From: Clostridia bacterium
GTDB lineage: Bacteria; Bacillota; Clostridia; Christensenellales; Aristaeellaceae
Direction of reading: 5' to 3'
DNA: 54,843 nt
NCBI GenBank assembly: GCA_030529995.1
Contig: JAUMVT010000009.1
Span: forward strand, 1-54,843
Position numbers and translations under genes: made by a program. Below, one piece after another: positions 41,963 to 50,413 of this stretch; position 1 is the stretch's first letter; each line of letters begins with the position of its first letter. The notes below the pieces were generated by a model. The model saw nothing but the letters and a program-made list of their open reading frames with translations. It did no database searches and had not been told where the DNA came from.

Positions 41963-42979
41963 ATGAAGCTACTGTCGATTGCGATTCCCAGCTATAATTC
42001 CCAGGACTATCTGCATCATGCTGTGGAAACCTTGCTTTCCGGCGGCGAGGATGTGGAGATTCTCGTTGTGAATGACGGTTCTAAGGATCGGACGGCGGAG
42101 ATTGCCGATGATTTTCAGCAGCGGTATCCCGGCATTGTACGTGCTATTCACAAGGAGAACGGCGGCCATGGGGACGCGGTGATGTGCGACCTTGCCCATG
42201 CAACCGGCAAATACTTCAAGGTAGTGGATTCAGACGACTGGGTGGATGAGGACAGCTTCCGCCGGGTACTGGCACGGCTGAAGAAAATGACAGACGCCGG
42301 GGAAGAGATCGATGCCCTGATCTGCAATTACGTGTATGACAAAGTAGGCGTGAAGCATAAGCATGTGATGCAGTACCGCAAGGATCTGCCGGTAGACCGG
42401 GTTTTCGGCTGGGATGAAGTCAATCTGGGACTGGGGCATTACCTGCTCATGCACTCCGTGATTTACCGCACCCAGCTGCTGCGGGACTGCGGCCTGTCCC
42501 TGCCCAAGCATACCTTCTATGTGGATGAGCTGTATGTTTACCAGCCCATGACCATGGTGGAAAAGATGCTCTACCTGGATGAGGATCTGTACCACTACTT
42601 CATCGGCAGAGATGATCAGTCCGTGCAGGAGGCCGTGATGATTCGCCGAATCGACCAGGCCTTGCTGGTGAATCGCCTGCTGGTGGAATGCGTGGATCTG
42701 GACACGGTGGAAAATGTTCACAAGCGCCGGTACATGCGGAATTATTTGGAGATTATCACCACCGTATCTTCCGTGCTGCTCATTAAGAGCAAAACCCCGG
42801 AAAACCTGAAGAAGAAAGAGGAACTGTGGGCGTTCATCAAGGAGAAGCGTCCCAGCCTGTATAAGAACCTTCGCTATCGCCGCCTGCTGGGACGGCTGCT
42901 GCACCTGCCCGGCGCATGGGGACGGCACGTGGCCATTACCGGCTACAAGATCAGCCAGAAGATTGTAGGCTTCAATTAA
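41963..42979 (+). CDS. Family 2 glycosyltransferase
   Basis: The 338-residue protein has a GT-A fold with IAIPSYNSQDYL (6-17), VNDGSKDRT (about 36-44) and the metal-binding VDSDDWVDED (about 91). The C-terminal third is basic and may associate with the membrane. Donor and acceptor are unknown. It follows the SurA-like gene by 32 bp and may share its transcript, and is followed by a terminator. It may act in surface glycan or teichoic-acid synthesis. Confidence 0.92.
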   Translation: MKLLSIAIPSYNSQDYLHHAVETLLSGGEDVEILVVNDGSKDRTAEIADDFQQRYPGIVRAIHKENGGHGDAVMCDLAHATGKYFKVVDSDDWVDEDSFRRVLARLKKMTDAGEEIDALICNYVYDKVGVKHKHVMQYRKDLPVDRVFGWDEVNLGLGHYLLMHSVIYRTQLLRDCGLSLPKHTFYVDELYVYQPMTMVEKMLYLDEDLYHYFIGRDDQSVQEAVMIRRIDQALLVNRLLVECVDLDTVENVHKRRYMRNYLEIITTVSSVLLIKSKTPENLKKKEELWAFIKEKRPSLYKNLRYRRLLGRLLHLPGAWGRHVAITGYKISQKIVGFN

Positions 42980-43067
42980 AGACTTTGGTCTGGAATGGCG
43001 TTTTTGCCGGTTGACGGATTACTGTCAGGCGGCGCTTTTTTTAACCAAAGAAAAAGACTTTGGTCTG
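42978..43067. repeat. Direct repeat flanking a terminator
   Basis: The 15-mer AAAGACTTTGGTCTG occurs at 42978-42992 and 43053-43067, the first copy overlapping the glycosyltransferase stop. Each copy contains the palindrome AGAC-TTTG-GTCT. The terminator lies between them. Confidence 0.75.
43006..43042 (+). terminator. Intrinsic terminator
   Basis: GCCGGTTGAC (43006-43015) pairs with GTCAGGCGGC (43024-43033) with one mismatch, followed by a run of seven T. Confidence 0.72.
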
Positions 43068-43120
43068 TTTCTTGTGGAAAAAGAAATTTTGGAAAAACCG
43101 AAAAAATCCATGAAAAAAGG

Positions 43121-43149
43121 TTGACGAAGAAGCAAAGAAAGGGTATCAT
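43121..43149 (+). promoter_or_regulatory. Promoter of the small unknown protein
   Basis: TTGACG (43121-43126), a 17-nt spacer and TATCAT (43144-43149) lie 38 bp before the start. Confidence 0.72.
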
Positions 43150-43186
43150 AATTGTTACAATCATTACGAAATGGAGGGGAGTACGG

Positions 43187-43729
43187 ATGATCCCTCGTCC
43201 TGATGTGACAGCCGTTTTTCATTATGCGTATTGCCCCTTGACATGCAAAAGATCCCCTCAGGATGGCGGCTTCTCCGTTACCCTTTACCATGATGACCGG
43301 TTTGTGATTACCTTGTACGACGAAATGAACCAGCCGACTCGACGTGACACTTTTGTGCTGCCTGCCGCGGCGAAAATGCAGTGCATTAAGCTCATTGACG
43401 AGTCAAATGCTTGGCTGACAGGCATTTCAACGCGGCTTAGGCTGCCTGATGATTGCACACACCAGACACGGTTTATCTCCCGATTCGGGTTTGAAAATTA
43501 TCCCTACATCGGCTGTGAAGATATTGCTCAGATGGTGCGGGGGGAGTTCGGCAGCCTGGAGGCGCATGCAGCAAGGCATCTGTGTGCCCTGTATGAAGAC
43601 ATCGCACAAGTGTTCGTTACTTTCGGCTTTGAGTTGTATTTGGACGGATACATCATTGCCCCCGGTGTGCAGCAGCTGCAGGCTGAGGAACAGCCGGTCA
43701 GCTGGAACACCAAGACCAATATCGGATAA
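43187..43729 (+). CDS. Hypothetical 180-residue protein
   Basis: The start is the ATG at 43187 after GGAGGGGAG; upstream in-frame codons precede the promoter. It has no signal peptide or membrane helix. The N-terminal half looks beta-rich (FSVTLYHDDRFVITLYDE), and the C-terminal half is mixed. It has three cysteines in the first and last thirds. I do not recognise the family. It is a single gene with its own promoter and terminator, with more A+T around its promoter than the neighbours. Confidence 0.75.
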   Translation: MIPRPDVTAVFHYAYCPLTCKRSPQDGGFSVTLYHDDRFVITLYDEMNQPTRRDTFVLPAAAKMQCIKLIDESNAWLTGISTRLRLPDDCTHQTRFISRFGFENYPYIGCEDIAQMVRGEFGSLEAHAARHLCALYEDIAQVFVTFGFELYLDGYIIAPGVQQLQAEEQPVSWNTKTNIG

Positions 43730-43736
43730 AAGCAAA

Positions 43737-43780
43737 CCGCCGATGGAGCAAATAAGAAACTACTCCGTCGGCGGATTTTC
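43737..43780 (+). terminator. Intrinsic terminator
   Basis: CCGCCGATGGAG (43737-43748) pairs with CTCCGTCGGCGG (43763-43774), 12 bp, followed by ATTTTC. Confidence 0.85.
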
Positions 43781-43827
43781 TATGGGAAGCATCAGCGCAA
43801 GCAGACGCTTCATGAGTAGGCTTGCTC

Positions 43828-43856
43828 TTGTACTGCGTTTGCTCCCGTGCTACAAT
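43828..43856 (+). promoter_or_regulatory. Extended -10 promoter of the radical SAM gene
   Basis: TTGTAC (43828-43833), a 17-nt spacer and TGC-TACAAT (43851-43856). The start site near 43863 lies after the GTG at 43847, so that GTG cannot be the start codon. Confidence 0.6.
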
Positions 43857-43894
43857 ACTCAACATCCCGTAAAGCCAGAAAGGTCGATGCATCT

Positions 43895-44776
43895 GTGGAA
43901 AGCTGTACCCTTTGCCCCAGACAGTGCCATGCTCGCCGCACAGCTGATGAAGGCTTCGGTTTCTGCAGCCTGCCGGAAACCATGGTGATTGCCCGCATTG
44001 CTCCCCACTTGTGGGAGGAACCGCCCATCAGCGGCAAGAAGGGAACCGGTGCGGTCTTCTTCAGCGGCTGCACCCTGCGCTGTGTGTACTGCCAGAATGC
44101 GGACATCAGCCATCGAAACGCCGGCCGTCCCTTCACGCCGGAGGCCTTGTCGGATTCCATGCGCCGCCTGGTGGATCTGGGCATGGAGACCATCAGTTTC
44201 ATTACGGCCACCCCTTATATTCCACAAATTCTTCGCACGCTGGAGCTTTACCGTCCCCCGGTGCCCTTGGTGTGGAACACATCTGGGTATGAAACGGTAG
44301 CGTCCCTCCGCATGCTGGATGGGGTGATCGACGTTTATCTGCCCGACCTGAAGCATTATTCGACCAAGATGGGCAAGCTTTGCGCCCAGGCAGAGGACTA
44401 TTTTACCGTGACCGGTGCTGCCATTGAGGAGATGGTTCGGCAGACCGGCCTGCCCCAATATGATGAAAACGGCATCATGCAGCGGGGTACCCTGATTCGG
44501 CACCTGATTCTGCCGGGGTGCACCAGCGAGAGCTGTGCTCTGCTGGATTGGGTGAGTACAGCCTTGCCGGCTGGAGTTCCGGTGAGCCTCATGCGCCAAT
44601 ACATTCCCTGCAACCATGTTTCCATCCCGGGACTGATGCGTCCCATTACGGACAGGGAATATCGCCGGGTGCGGGATCATATGCTGGCACTTGGGCTTCC
44701 TGGTTATCTGCAGGAGCCGGAGTCCGCGTCGGAGGACTTTGTGCCGGTATTCTGCAAGGACGAAAGCTTCGTATAA
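43895..44776 (+). CDS. Radical SAM protein, PflX (pyruvate formate-lyase activase-like) family
   Basis: I place the start at GTG 43895 (AGAAAGG 11 nt upstream, after the promoter), giving 293 residues; the longer frame from 43847 begins inside the promoter. Next comes CTLCPRQC, then a second cysteine pair region (GFGFC), typical of PflX proteins. The radical SAM cluster motif is CTLRCVYC (CxxxCxxC, about residue 60). The barrel has TATPYIPQI and VYLPDLKHY. Such proteins carry a 4Fe-4S cluster and cleave S-adenosylmethionine; the substrate of PflX is unsettled. Single gene, convergent with the HEAT-like gene. Confidence 0.88.
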   Translation: MESCTLCPRQCHARRTADEGFGFCSLPETMVIARIAPHLWEEPPISGKKGTGAVFFSGCTLRCVYCQNADISHRNAGRPFTPEALSDSMRRLVDLGMETISFITATPYIPQILRTLELYRPPVPLVWNTSGYETVASLRMLDGVIDVYLPDLKHYSTKMGKLCAQAEDYFTVTGAAIEEMVRQTGLPQYDENGIMQRGTLIRHLILPGCTSESCALLDWVSTALPAGVPVSLMRQYIPCNHVSIPGLMRPITDREYRRVRDHMLALGLPGYLQEPESASEDFVPVFCKDESFV

Positions 44777-44777
44777 G

Positions 44778-44812
44778 AAAACTGCGAGGGAAAAAATCCT
44801 TCGCAGTTTTTT
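44778..44812. terminator. Bidirectional terminator
   Basis: AAAACTGCGA (44778-44787) pairs with TCGCAGTTTT (44801-44810), with A-run and T-run ends, serving both convergent genes. Confidence 0.85.
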
Positions 44813-44817
44813 CATCC

Positions 44818-45645
44818 TTATTTGTCTGTCCCAAAGAGGGCATCGTAGGTGGGATCGTCATCGAATTCCCGCTCAGGGGCGGTGCCGCCCAGCTCTTCAA
44901 TAGCGTTGCGCAGCTCAATGAAGTCCAGGTACATGACCGTGTCATCCTTTGCGGCGGTCATAAGATCCGGCAGAGCTCGATCATCGCCCAGCTTGCCCAG
45001 GTAGCTGGCAAACAGTGCCCGGCGCTTGGGATTCTCCCGGAAAAGCCGCAGTGCCAGCTGGAACACCTGCTCATTGCCGGGATAGTTGGCCAGCACATCC
45101 AGCAGGGCTTCTTGCCCGGCTCGGTTGGCCTTGGGCAATGCCTCCAGCATGGGCTGAACGGCGCAGCGGCCCATTTCCTCCAAGGATTCCAGTGCGTTGT
45201 CGCACAGGTCGTCGTGATCGTTTCGGTTCAGCTGCCAGGAGATGTAGAGCATCTTCGGCAGGTCGGAGCCCATTTCCCGCAGGAGCCCTACGGCGGTCAT
45301 CTTGGCCTCTTCCGTGGCCATGTCATCCTTCAGCAGGGCAACCAGCCGCTTTTCACAGGGCTTGCCTACGGCCTGAATCTGATCCAGCAGCAGATCCGGC
45401 ACGGTAATGCCCCGGTCACAATATTCGTTCAGCCAGTCCACCAAATCCTTGGCGTCTTCATACTGGGTGAAGTAGGCGCCGGGAGTTACGCCCTGCAGCC
45501 AAGAGGCAGGCGTATTCAGGAAGGTCATGTACACGTTGGGCATGTCCTCTTCCATCTCATCATAATTGCGGTAATCTTTGGTGTGCTCCTTCATCCATTG
45601 GGCAGTATAGTCCGCGAAATGGGCGTCAAAATCAATACAGTTCAT
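44818..45645 (-). CDS. HEAT-repeat-like protein, unknown function
   Basis: The 275-residue acidic protein is all-helical, with repeating helix pairs over residues 95-255 (CEKRLVALLKDD, LCDNALESLEEMG, ALLDVLANYPG, ALFASYLGKLGDDRAL), like HEAT or PBS-lyase repeats, which serve as binding platforms. No catalytic motif is seen. GAAGGAG precedes the start. Last gene of a minus-strand operon with hslO, a methyltransferase and a DUF624 gene. Confidence 0.75.
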   Translation of the reverse strand: MNCIDFDAHFADYTAQWMKEHTKDYRNYDEMEEDMPNVYMTFLNTPASWLQGVTPGAYFTQYEDAKDLVDWLNEYCDRGITVPDLLLDQIQAVGKPCEKRLVALLKDDMATEEAKMTAVGLLREMGSDLPKMLYISWQLNRNDHDDLCDNALESLEEMGRCAVQPMLEALPKANRAGQEALLDVLANYPGNEQVFQLALRLFRENPKRRALFASYLGKLGDDRALPDLMTAAKDDTVMYLDFIELRNAIEELGGTAPEREFDDDPTYDALFGTDK

Positions 45646-45664
45646 GCAAAAACAATCTCCTTCG

Positions 45665-46558
45665 TCAGGGTCTTGTGGCCTTGGCCAGCAGCTGCTTCAA
45701 GTCCTCAGTGGTAAAACGGTACTGACCGTGGCAGAAGTGGCAGGTCAGCTCAGCACCTTCATCCTCGTCAATGAGGGACTGCAGCTCTTTCGCACCGAGG
45801 GAAATGAGAGCCTTCTCCATCTTTTCCCGGCCGCAGCCGCAGTGCCAGCCAATGGGCTGCTCTTCCAGCAGCTGGGGTTCCAAGCCGCGGAACCAATCCT
45901 CTGTCAGCTGTTCCATGCTGGCCATGGTCATTTCACGGGAAATGTCGGCGAACATGGGACTGCGCAGCTCCAGAGCACTGAGGGTTTCTTCCGTGCAGCC
46001 GGGCAGGGGCTGAATCAGCAACCCGCCAGCCTTCAGCACCCGGGTGCCGCTGACCAGCACGCCCAGAGCTACCAGGCTGGGCTGCTGCTCACTGGTGGTA
46101 AAGTAATTGGCAAAGTCAATGCCCAATTCGCCGCTGACCAGCTGACACTGACCGATATACGGCTCACGAAGCCCCAGATCCTTCACCACGCTCATGCGCC
46201 CGTGATGACCAACGGCACCCCCTACGTCCAGCTTGCCGTCCGCACGGAGGGGAAGCTCCACTTGAGGATCGTCCGCACAGGCCTTGACGTGGCCGTGATT
46301 GGCCACGGCTACCAGGGTGCCCATGGGGCCATCACCTTTGATTGTTACGGTGACGGATTCATTCTCACCCTTCATCATGACGCCCAGCATGGCAGTGCCG
46401 GTCATCAGCCGTCCTAGGGCTGCGGTGCACACCGGGGTGGCATTGTGAATATCCGCAGCATGCTGCACCATATTTGTCGTTTCAAGAAAAAGTACCCGTG
46501 CCTGACCGTCCATCAAAGTCATGTGCAATACACGGTCGCCTGTCAGCTTTGTCTGCAT
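45665..46558 (-). CDS. hslO: Hsp33 redox-regulated chaperone
   Basis: The start is MQTKLTGDR at 46558 (297 residues), directly after the methyltransferase stop; upstream in-frame codons belong to that gene's shadow. The N-terminal chaperone domain has the family's GRLMTGTAMLG and the GxxGTLVAVAN region. The C-terminal zinc switch has HCGCGREKMEKAL and LTCHFCHGQY (CxC and CxxC). Oxidation releases zinc and turns on holdase activity. It fits with the perR-fprA genes as oxidative stress defence, though not linked on the map. Confidence 0.96.
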   Translation of the reverse strand: MQTKLTGDRVLHMTLMDGQARVLFLETTNMVQHAADIHNATPVCTAALGRLMTGTAMLGVMMKGENESVTVTIKGDGPMGTLVAVANHGHVKACADDPQVELPLRADGKLDVGGAVGHHGRMSVVKDLGLREPYIGQCQLVSGELGIDFANYFTTSEQQPSLVALGVLVSGTRVLKAGGLLIQPLPGCTEETLSALELRSPMFADISREMTMASMEQLTEDWFRGLEPQLLEEQPIGWHCGCGREKMEKALISLGAKELQSLIDEDEGAELTCHFCHGQYRFTTEDLKQLLAKATRP

Positions 46559-46559
46559 G

Positions 46560-47330
46560 TTATTGCCTGCCTTCCGTTCCGTCGGGATCCAATCTGCGAA
46601 CCGCCGCAAAGTGCCAGCGTTGTTCATTTTCCCGGGGCTGCTCCATGCGGCGATTGCCGAATACCATGGTGCGGTCGAACCCGGCCTGATGCATCAGATC
46701 CATCAAATGTTTTGCCTCGTGGGCGTGCTGCTTCTGCTCCTCGTCAATCCGCTTGTACAGCCCGTCTTCCTGCTTGACGAAGATGCACAGGTGCATGTCC
46801 ACCTGCTGATTCTTTTCGGAGAAGGTGTTCTGCCACAGATAGGTGATGTTCTCCGTATCGTCGCAGATGATCTGATTGCCCAGGGCATTCTTCAGCTTGT
46901 AGGGGGTTGACACGTCAAAGAACAGGCCGCCGCCGGGACGCAGGGCATTGTAGGCAGAGTGGAAAAAGGCCAGCAGATCTTCATCTGTCAGCAGGTAATT
47001 GACCCCGTCACAGGTGGCAAGCACCGCATCCATGGGGCGATGCAGGTGCAGCTTCCGCATATCCTGCCGGACAAAGGGAATGGCAGCACCCGCGTCCCGT
47101 GCCTTTTGCGCCGCACGCCAGAGCATATCCTGACTCATGTCCACACCGGTCACGTGAAAGCCCCGCTTCTGTAGGGGAATGGTCAGACTGCCGGTGCCGC
47201 AGGCACACTCGCAAATTTTCCCTGTACGAATGCCGAAAGCGGCCATCATTTTCGCATAAAAGTCCGCCCACTCTTCATACTTGACATCCGCCATGAGTTC
47301 ATCATAAACTTCTGCAAATCCCGTGTACAT
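46560..47330 (-). CDS. Class I SAM-dependent methyltransferase
   Basis: The 256-residue protein begins like YqeM/Methyltransf_25 family members (FAEVYDELMADVKYEEWADF), with the SAM-binding motif CECACGTGSLT (about 40-50), VDMSQDML for the second acidic residue and LRPGGGLFFDV. The substrate is unknown; small molecules or tRNA are both possible. GGGAGAG precedes the start. The 1-bp gap to hslO implies coupling. Confidence 0.88.
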   Translation of the reverse strand: MYTGFAEVYDELMADVKYEEWADFYAKMMAAFGIRTGKICECACGTGSLTIPLQKRGFHVTGVDMSQDMLWRAAQKARDAGAAIPFVRQDMRKLHLHRPMDAVLATCDGVNYLLTDEDLLAFFHSAYNALRPGGGLFFDVSTPYKLKNALGNQIICDDTENITYLWQNTFSEKNQQVDMHLCIFVKQEDGLYKRIDEEQKQHAHEAKHLMDLMHQAGFDRTMVFGNRRMEQPRENEQRWHFAAVRRLDPDGTEGRQ

Positions 47331-47362
47331 ACGTCTCTCCCATTCGTGCCCATGGCAGTGTT

Positions 47363-48328
47363 TTATTGGGGATCCTGAGCATCTCCGGAATGATCGTCTT
47401 CGTCTTCGTCATCCTCATCCTCATCATCAGAACCGGTGTACAGACCACGATTGATCTCAACGCCCTCGATGCGGCTGTTGATATACCGGTCAAAGACCCC
47501 GTTGGTATAGCTGGCGGTGACGAAGCGGCTCAGCCCGAAGCCCAGCACCAGATAATACAGGAACAGTCCCATAACGGCATACACCGGCTGATAGAGCGCC
47601 ACAACGAAGGCAATGGCCATCGGCACGCAGTGGAGCAGCCGAATGCCCACGCTCTGGGGAAGCCGTGCCACGGACAGGAGCAGGGCATTGCGCATCAGGT
47701 CACGGAAGCGAAGCTTATAAGTGACCATCAGAGGATACATATAGGTAACAGCCAGCGACCAGATCAAGGCCACCATCAGTACCAGTACCTGAGGCACGAT
47801 CATGAAGGCGGACTGCTGCGCCATCTGTCCGTAAAAGTTCCAGCACACGAAGGCGAAGAAGGGTACAACCCCGGTGATGCAGGAAACGGCAAGCCCCTGC
47901 TTCCAGTTGGCCTTTACGGCGTCCTTGAAGTCAGCCCAGATGAAGGCGTGCTCGTCCCGTGCCCAGTTCCGGGTCACGTAGGCGATGCCGGCAGTGAAGG
48001 GACCGGTAATCGCAATGCAGGGAATCAGCAGGGTCAAAGTGGTCAGGCTGATGCTGCTGAGCATGGTGCGCAGATTGGTAATGACTTCACTGGTGACCTC
48101 TTCATCCACGGTCAATTGCGTCAGCATGCTCATGACCCCCAAGGTCAGCACCACCATGGCAGGCAGCCAGCAAATCATGTACATCAGATTCAGCCGCATC
48201 AGTGCGGAGAAGCGGATGCGGAGCATTTCCCAGAAAAGCTGCCAGCGGTTCTTGGGCAGATCCTGTTCCCGGAAATCTCCCTTTCCGCTTTTGCCGTAAT
48301 AAAAGTTGTTCATAAGCTTGTTAAACAC
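47363..48328 (-). CDS. DUF624-family membrane protein
   Basis: I choose GTG 48328 (AAGGAGG 8 nt upstream) over the in-frame ATG at 48358, which lies at the promoter's start site. The 321-residue protein has six hydrophobic helices in the DUF624 pattern (NLMYMICWLPAMVVLTLG, GPFTAGIAYVTRNWARDEHAF) and a very acidic tail (about 300-315). In other Firmicutes DUF624 proteins lie near sugar ABC transporters and glycosidases, with unknown function. First gene of the minus-strand operon down to 44818. Confidence 0.85.
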   Translation of the reverse strand: MFNKLMNNFYYGKSGKGDFREQDLPKNRWQLFWEMLRIRFSALMRLNLMYMICWLPAMVVLTLGVMSMLTQLTVDEEVTSEVITNLRTMLSSISLTTLTLLIPCIAITGPFTAGIAYVTRNWARDEHAFIWADFKDAVKANWKQGLAVSCITGVVPFFAFVCWNFYGQMAQQSAFMIVPQVLVLMVALIWSLAVTYMYPLMVTYKLRFRDLMRNALLLSVARLPQSVGIRLLHCVPMAIAFVVALYQPVYAVMGLFLYYLVLGFGLSRFVTASYTNGVFDRYINSRIEGVEINRGLYTGSDDEDEDDEDEDDHSGDAQDPQ

Positions 48329-48369
48329 GGGGCGACCCTCCTTCAAACGTACGAGCATATTTGCTGGAT

Positions 48370-48398
48370 ATTATAGCACACCGGGGCTCAAAAAGGAA
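48370..48398 (-). promoter_or_regulatory. Extended -10 promoter of the DUF624-hslO operon
   Basis: TTCCTT (48393-48398), a 17-nt spacer and TGC-TATAAT (48370-48375) on the minus strand. Confidence 0.62.
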
Positions 48399-48414
48399 TG
48401 CCTTGCAAGAAGGC
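48390..48414 (-). terminator. Short terminator after the metal-binding protein
   Basis: GCCTT/AAGGC with a 5-nt loop is followed by a run of five T on the minus strand, immediately after the stop. It overlaps the next promoter's -35 box. Confidence 0.45.
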
Positions 48415-49317
48415 TTATTGAGCGCCCAATGCGGTCTTCAGTGTTTCCATGTTGGACAGCATGGTGGTTTCATAATAGGTCAGTGCCTCTGCTTCGTCCT
48501 CAGGGCCGGTGACAACGGGATCTAGGGTGTAGACCTTGGCACCTGTTTCCTGAGCCAGGGTTTGGGCAGCCATATCCTCATACTGAGGCTCCACAAACAG
48601 GGGCGGTGTGCCCAGCGTCTTTACCAGCTTCACCAGTTCGCTGAGACGGGCGGGGGACAGGGCATCGCCGGGCTCTCTGTTCACCACAGCCACCACGTTC
48701 AGTCCGTAAGCCTTGGCAAAATAGGGGAAGGCTTCGTGGAAGGTGATGATGTCCTTGTTCGGCAGATCTTTCAAGCCCTCCGTCAATGCGGCATCCAAAG
48801 ATTCCAGACGGGCACAGTAGGCATCCCGATTGCTTTCGAATGCTTCACGATGCTCCGGCATGGCCTGACTCAAACCCTCACACAGGTTCTGCACCATGAT
48901 GACGGCGTTCTTGGGGTCAAGCCAGATGTGGGCATTCACTTCCGTTTCCCCTTCACCGATGGCTACAGGCATGTCGTCATCATCCAGCAACTCTACACCC
49001 GTAGAGGCTTCCACCACCGGCAGGTTGGGGAAAGCATCATAGACGTGAGTCAGATAGCTTTCCATGCCGGCACCGTTGATGAGAAACACGTCAGCCTGTG
49101 CCAGTGCCTTCATGTCACTGGTCTGCAGCTGATAGTCATGCAGGCAGCCCGTGCCGGGAGCAGCTAAGTTATGGACTTCCACTCCGTCAACCCCTTGGGT
49201 CAGATTGATGGCCATCAGGTAAATGGGGTAAAAAGAGGTGGCCACGGTTTCTGCTCCGGCAAGGGCAGGCAGGGTAAACAAAAAAGCGGCCAGCAAAAGG
49301 GAAATGATTTTCTTCAT
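48415..49317 (-). CDS. Zinc-type ABC transporter substrate-binding protein, ZnuA/AdcA-like
   Basis: The start is the second ATG at 49317 (GAAAGGA inside the longer frame), giving 300 residues. It has a signal peptide with no lipobox (cleavage near AGA, residue 22). Cluster A-1 metal ligands are visible: His in CLHDYQ, His in NAHIWLDP and His in TFHEAFPYF (a third His favours zinc over manganese), and a late acidic ligand near FVEPQYED. An acidic loop (LLDDDDMP) replaces the usual His-rich loop. No permease or ATPase gene adjoins it, so the partner genes lie elsewhere. Confidence 0.9.
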   Translation of the reverse strand: MKKIISLLLAAFLFTLPALAGAETVATSFYPIYLMAINLTQGVDGVEVHNLAAPGTGCLHDYQLQTSDMKALAQADVFLINGAGMESYLTHVYDAFPNLPVVEASTGVELLDDDDMPVAIGEGETEVNAHIWLDPKNAVIMVQNLCEGLSQAMPEHREAFESNRDAYCARLESLDAALTEGLKDLPNKDIITFHEAFPYFAKAYGLNVVAVVNREPGDALSPARLSELVKLVKTLGTPPLFVEPQYEDMAAQTLAQETGAKVYTLDPVVTGPEDEAEALTYYETTMLSNMETLKTALGAQ

Positions 49318-49380
49318 GAATGATGGTTTTCCTTTCTTCATTGGGCGGTCATGGGTGCGTTTGTTGGAACTGCCGGGTTC

Positions 49381-49875
49381 CTAGTCATCGTCAGGCAGCC
49401 AGCTTTCATAGCGGCTTTGGGGATACCGCTCCCGGATAATGCGCTTGAGCAGCACCCGTTCTTCCGTAGGCTGGAAAGCACCGTACTTCTGGTACAGCAC
49501 TCGCATGGCACTCAGCGAGCCGGAACGCATGGAGTAATCCTTCAGGTTCGCATAGTTGACGGAGTAGATTTGCATGTTTTCGAACATGGCACCCATGGCC
49601 TCATCGGCCAACTCCGGCATTTCCTTCATGCGGATGCGCTTCAGCGTTCCGTCATCCAGCCGAACCGTCATGTTGGGTCCAAGTAGCTCATACAGCTTGC
49701 CGAACAAATAGTGCTCCACCTGATTGGTCATTCCCTCAAAGGTATCCCGATAGGATGCGTAGGTGCTCATAAGATTGGCAGCACCTGCACACAAATCGGT
49801 CTGATCCACCACAGCAGAACCCAGGCGTGGTCTGAGTATCTCCCTGACCTGCCGCTCCGTAATATGCATCGGCAC
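49381..49875 (-). CDS. Hypothetical 164-residue helical protein
   Basis: The start is the GTG at 49875 (GGAGG 8 nt upstream); an in-frame ATG lies two codons later. The protein is helical and charged, without signal or membrane segments. I do not recognise a family. It is the first gene leftwards of the putative origin region and is 63 bp upstream of the metal-binding protein on the same strand. Confidence 0.75.
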   Translation of the reverse strand: MPMHITERQVREILRPRLGSAVVDQTDLCAGAANLMSTYASYRDTFEGMTNQVEHYLFGKLYELLGPNMTVRLDDGTLKRIRMKEMPELADEAMGAMFENMQIYSVNYANLKDYSMRSGSLSAMRVLYQKYGAFQPTEERVLLKRIIRERYPQSRYESWLPDDD

Positions 49876-49974
49876 GGCGGGCGCCTCCTTCCATGGGCAT
49901 TCAACCCAACGAATTTATTTCGACATGAAACCGCCATATTCCTTGCAGTTAAGCAGAAAAGAAACGTCCGATTG

Positions 49975-49993
49975 CACAAAAAAGTTTTTTGTG
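49975..49993. repeat. AT-rich perfect palindrome
   Basis: CACAAAAAA, G, TTTTTTGTG: nine-base arms around one base. It lies at the edge of the AT-rich zone and may aid unwinding. Confidence 0.6.
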
Positions 49994-50023
49994 TTTTTCT
50001 GATGTTTCTTGGCCTGCAAGAAA

Positions 50024-50056
50024 TGCATAATATACATATTTGACGTATATTATGCA
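50024..50056. repeat. Perfect 12-bp inverted repeat in the AT-rich zone
   Basis: TGCATAATATAC (50024-50035) and GTATATTATGCA (50045-50056) surround ATATTTGAC. The right arm overlaps the first DnaA-box-like site (50050-50058). Confidence 0.75.
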
Positions 50057-50413
50057 CATGTAACCGTAAATCTTGTGCCTTCCTGTTACGCGACCACAAC
50101 GCCTTGTGAGAGGAGTTTTCCACAGGCTTTTTGCATTATGCACAGCGCCTTCTTTTGCAAACCCCTTGAAATTTCCACAGGTTCATGCTATGATTGACCA
50201 GCACGATTTTTTTCGGAGTCGAGTTTTGCACAGCCTGGCAGGTGGGAAGGACATCAAAATGGGCTCGCGTGTTCTGCTTAAAGGTCATGCAGGTTTCATT
50301 CATTGGTGACAGGGCTTATCATTGCTTGACGAATGAGATGGCAGCAGGGTGCGCAGCGCACACGGAGAATCTGCCGCGGAATCGATATCCACACGTTGCA
50401 GAGGGGCGGGAGC

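Larger units (their letters stand above)
49950..50413. other. oriC: Candidate replication origin (oriC): DnaA-box-like cluster and AT-rich zone
   Basis: DnaA-box-like nonamers in one orientation occur at 50050 (TTATGCACA), 50116 (TTTTCCACA), 50136 (TTATGCACA), 50171 (ATTTCCACA), 50224 (TTTTGCACA) and 50385 (ATATCCACA), each one or two bases from TTATCCACA. An AT-rich stretch (about 49960-50060) with two inverted repeats could be the unwinding element. It sits directly before dnaA, and the six genes on each side point away from it. Alternatively the sites serve only dnaA autoregulation. Confidence 0.65.
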
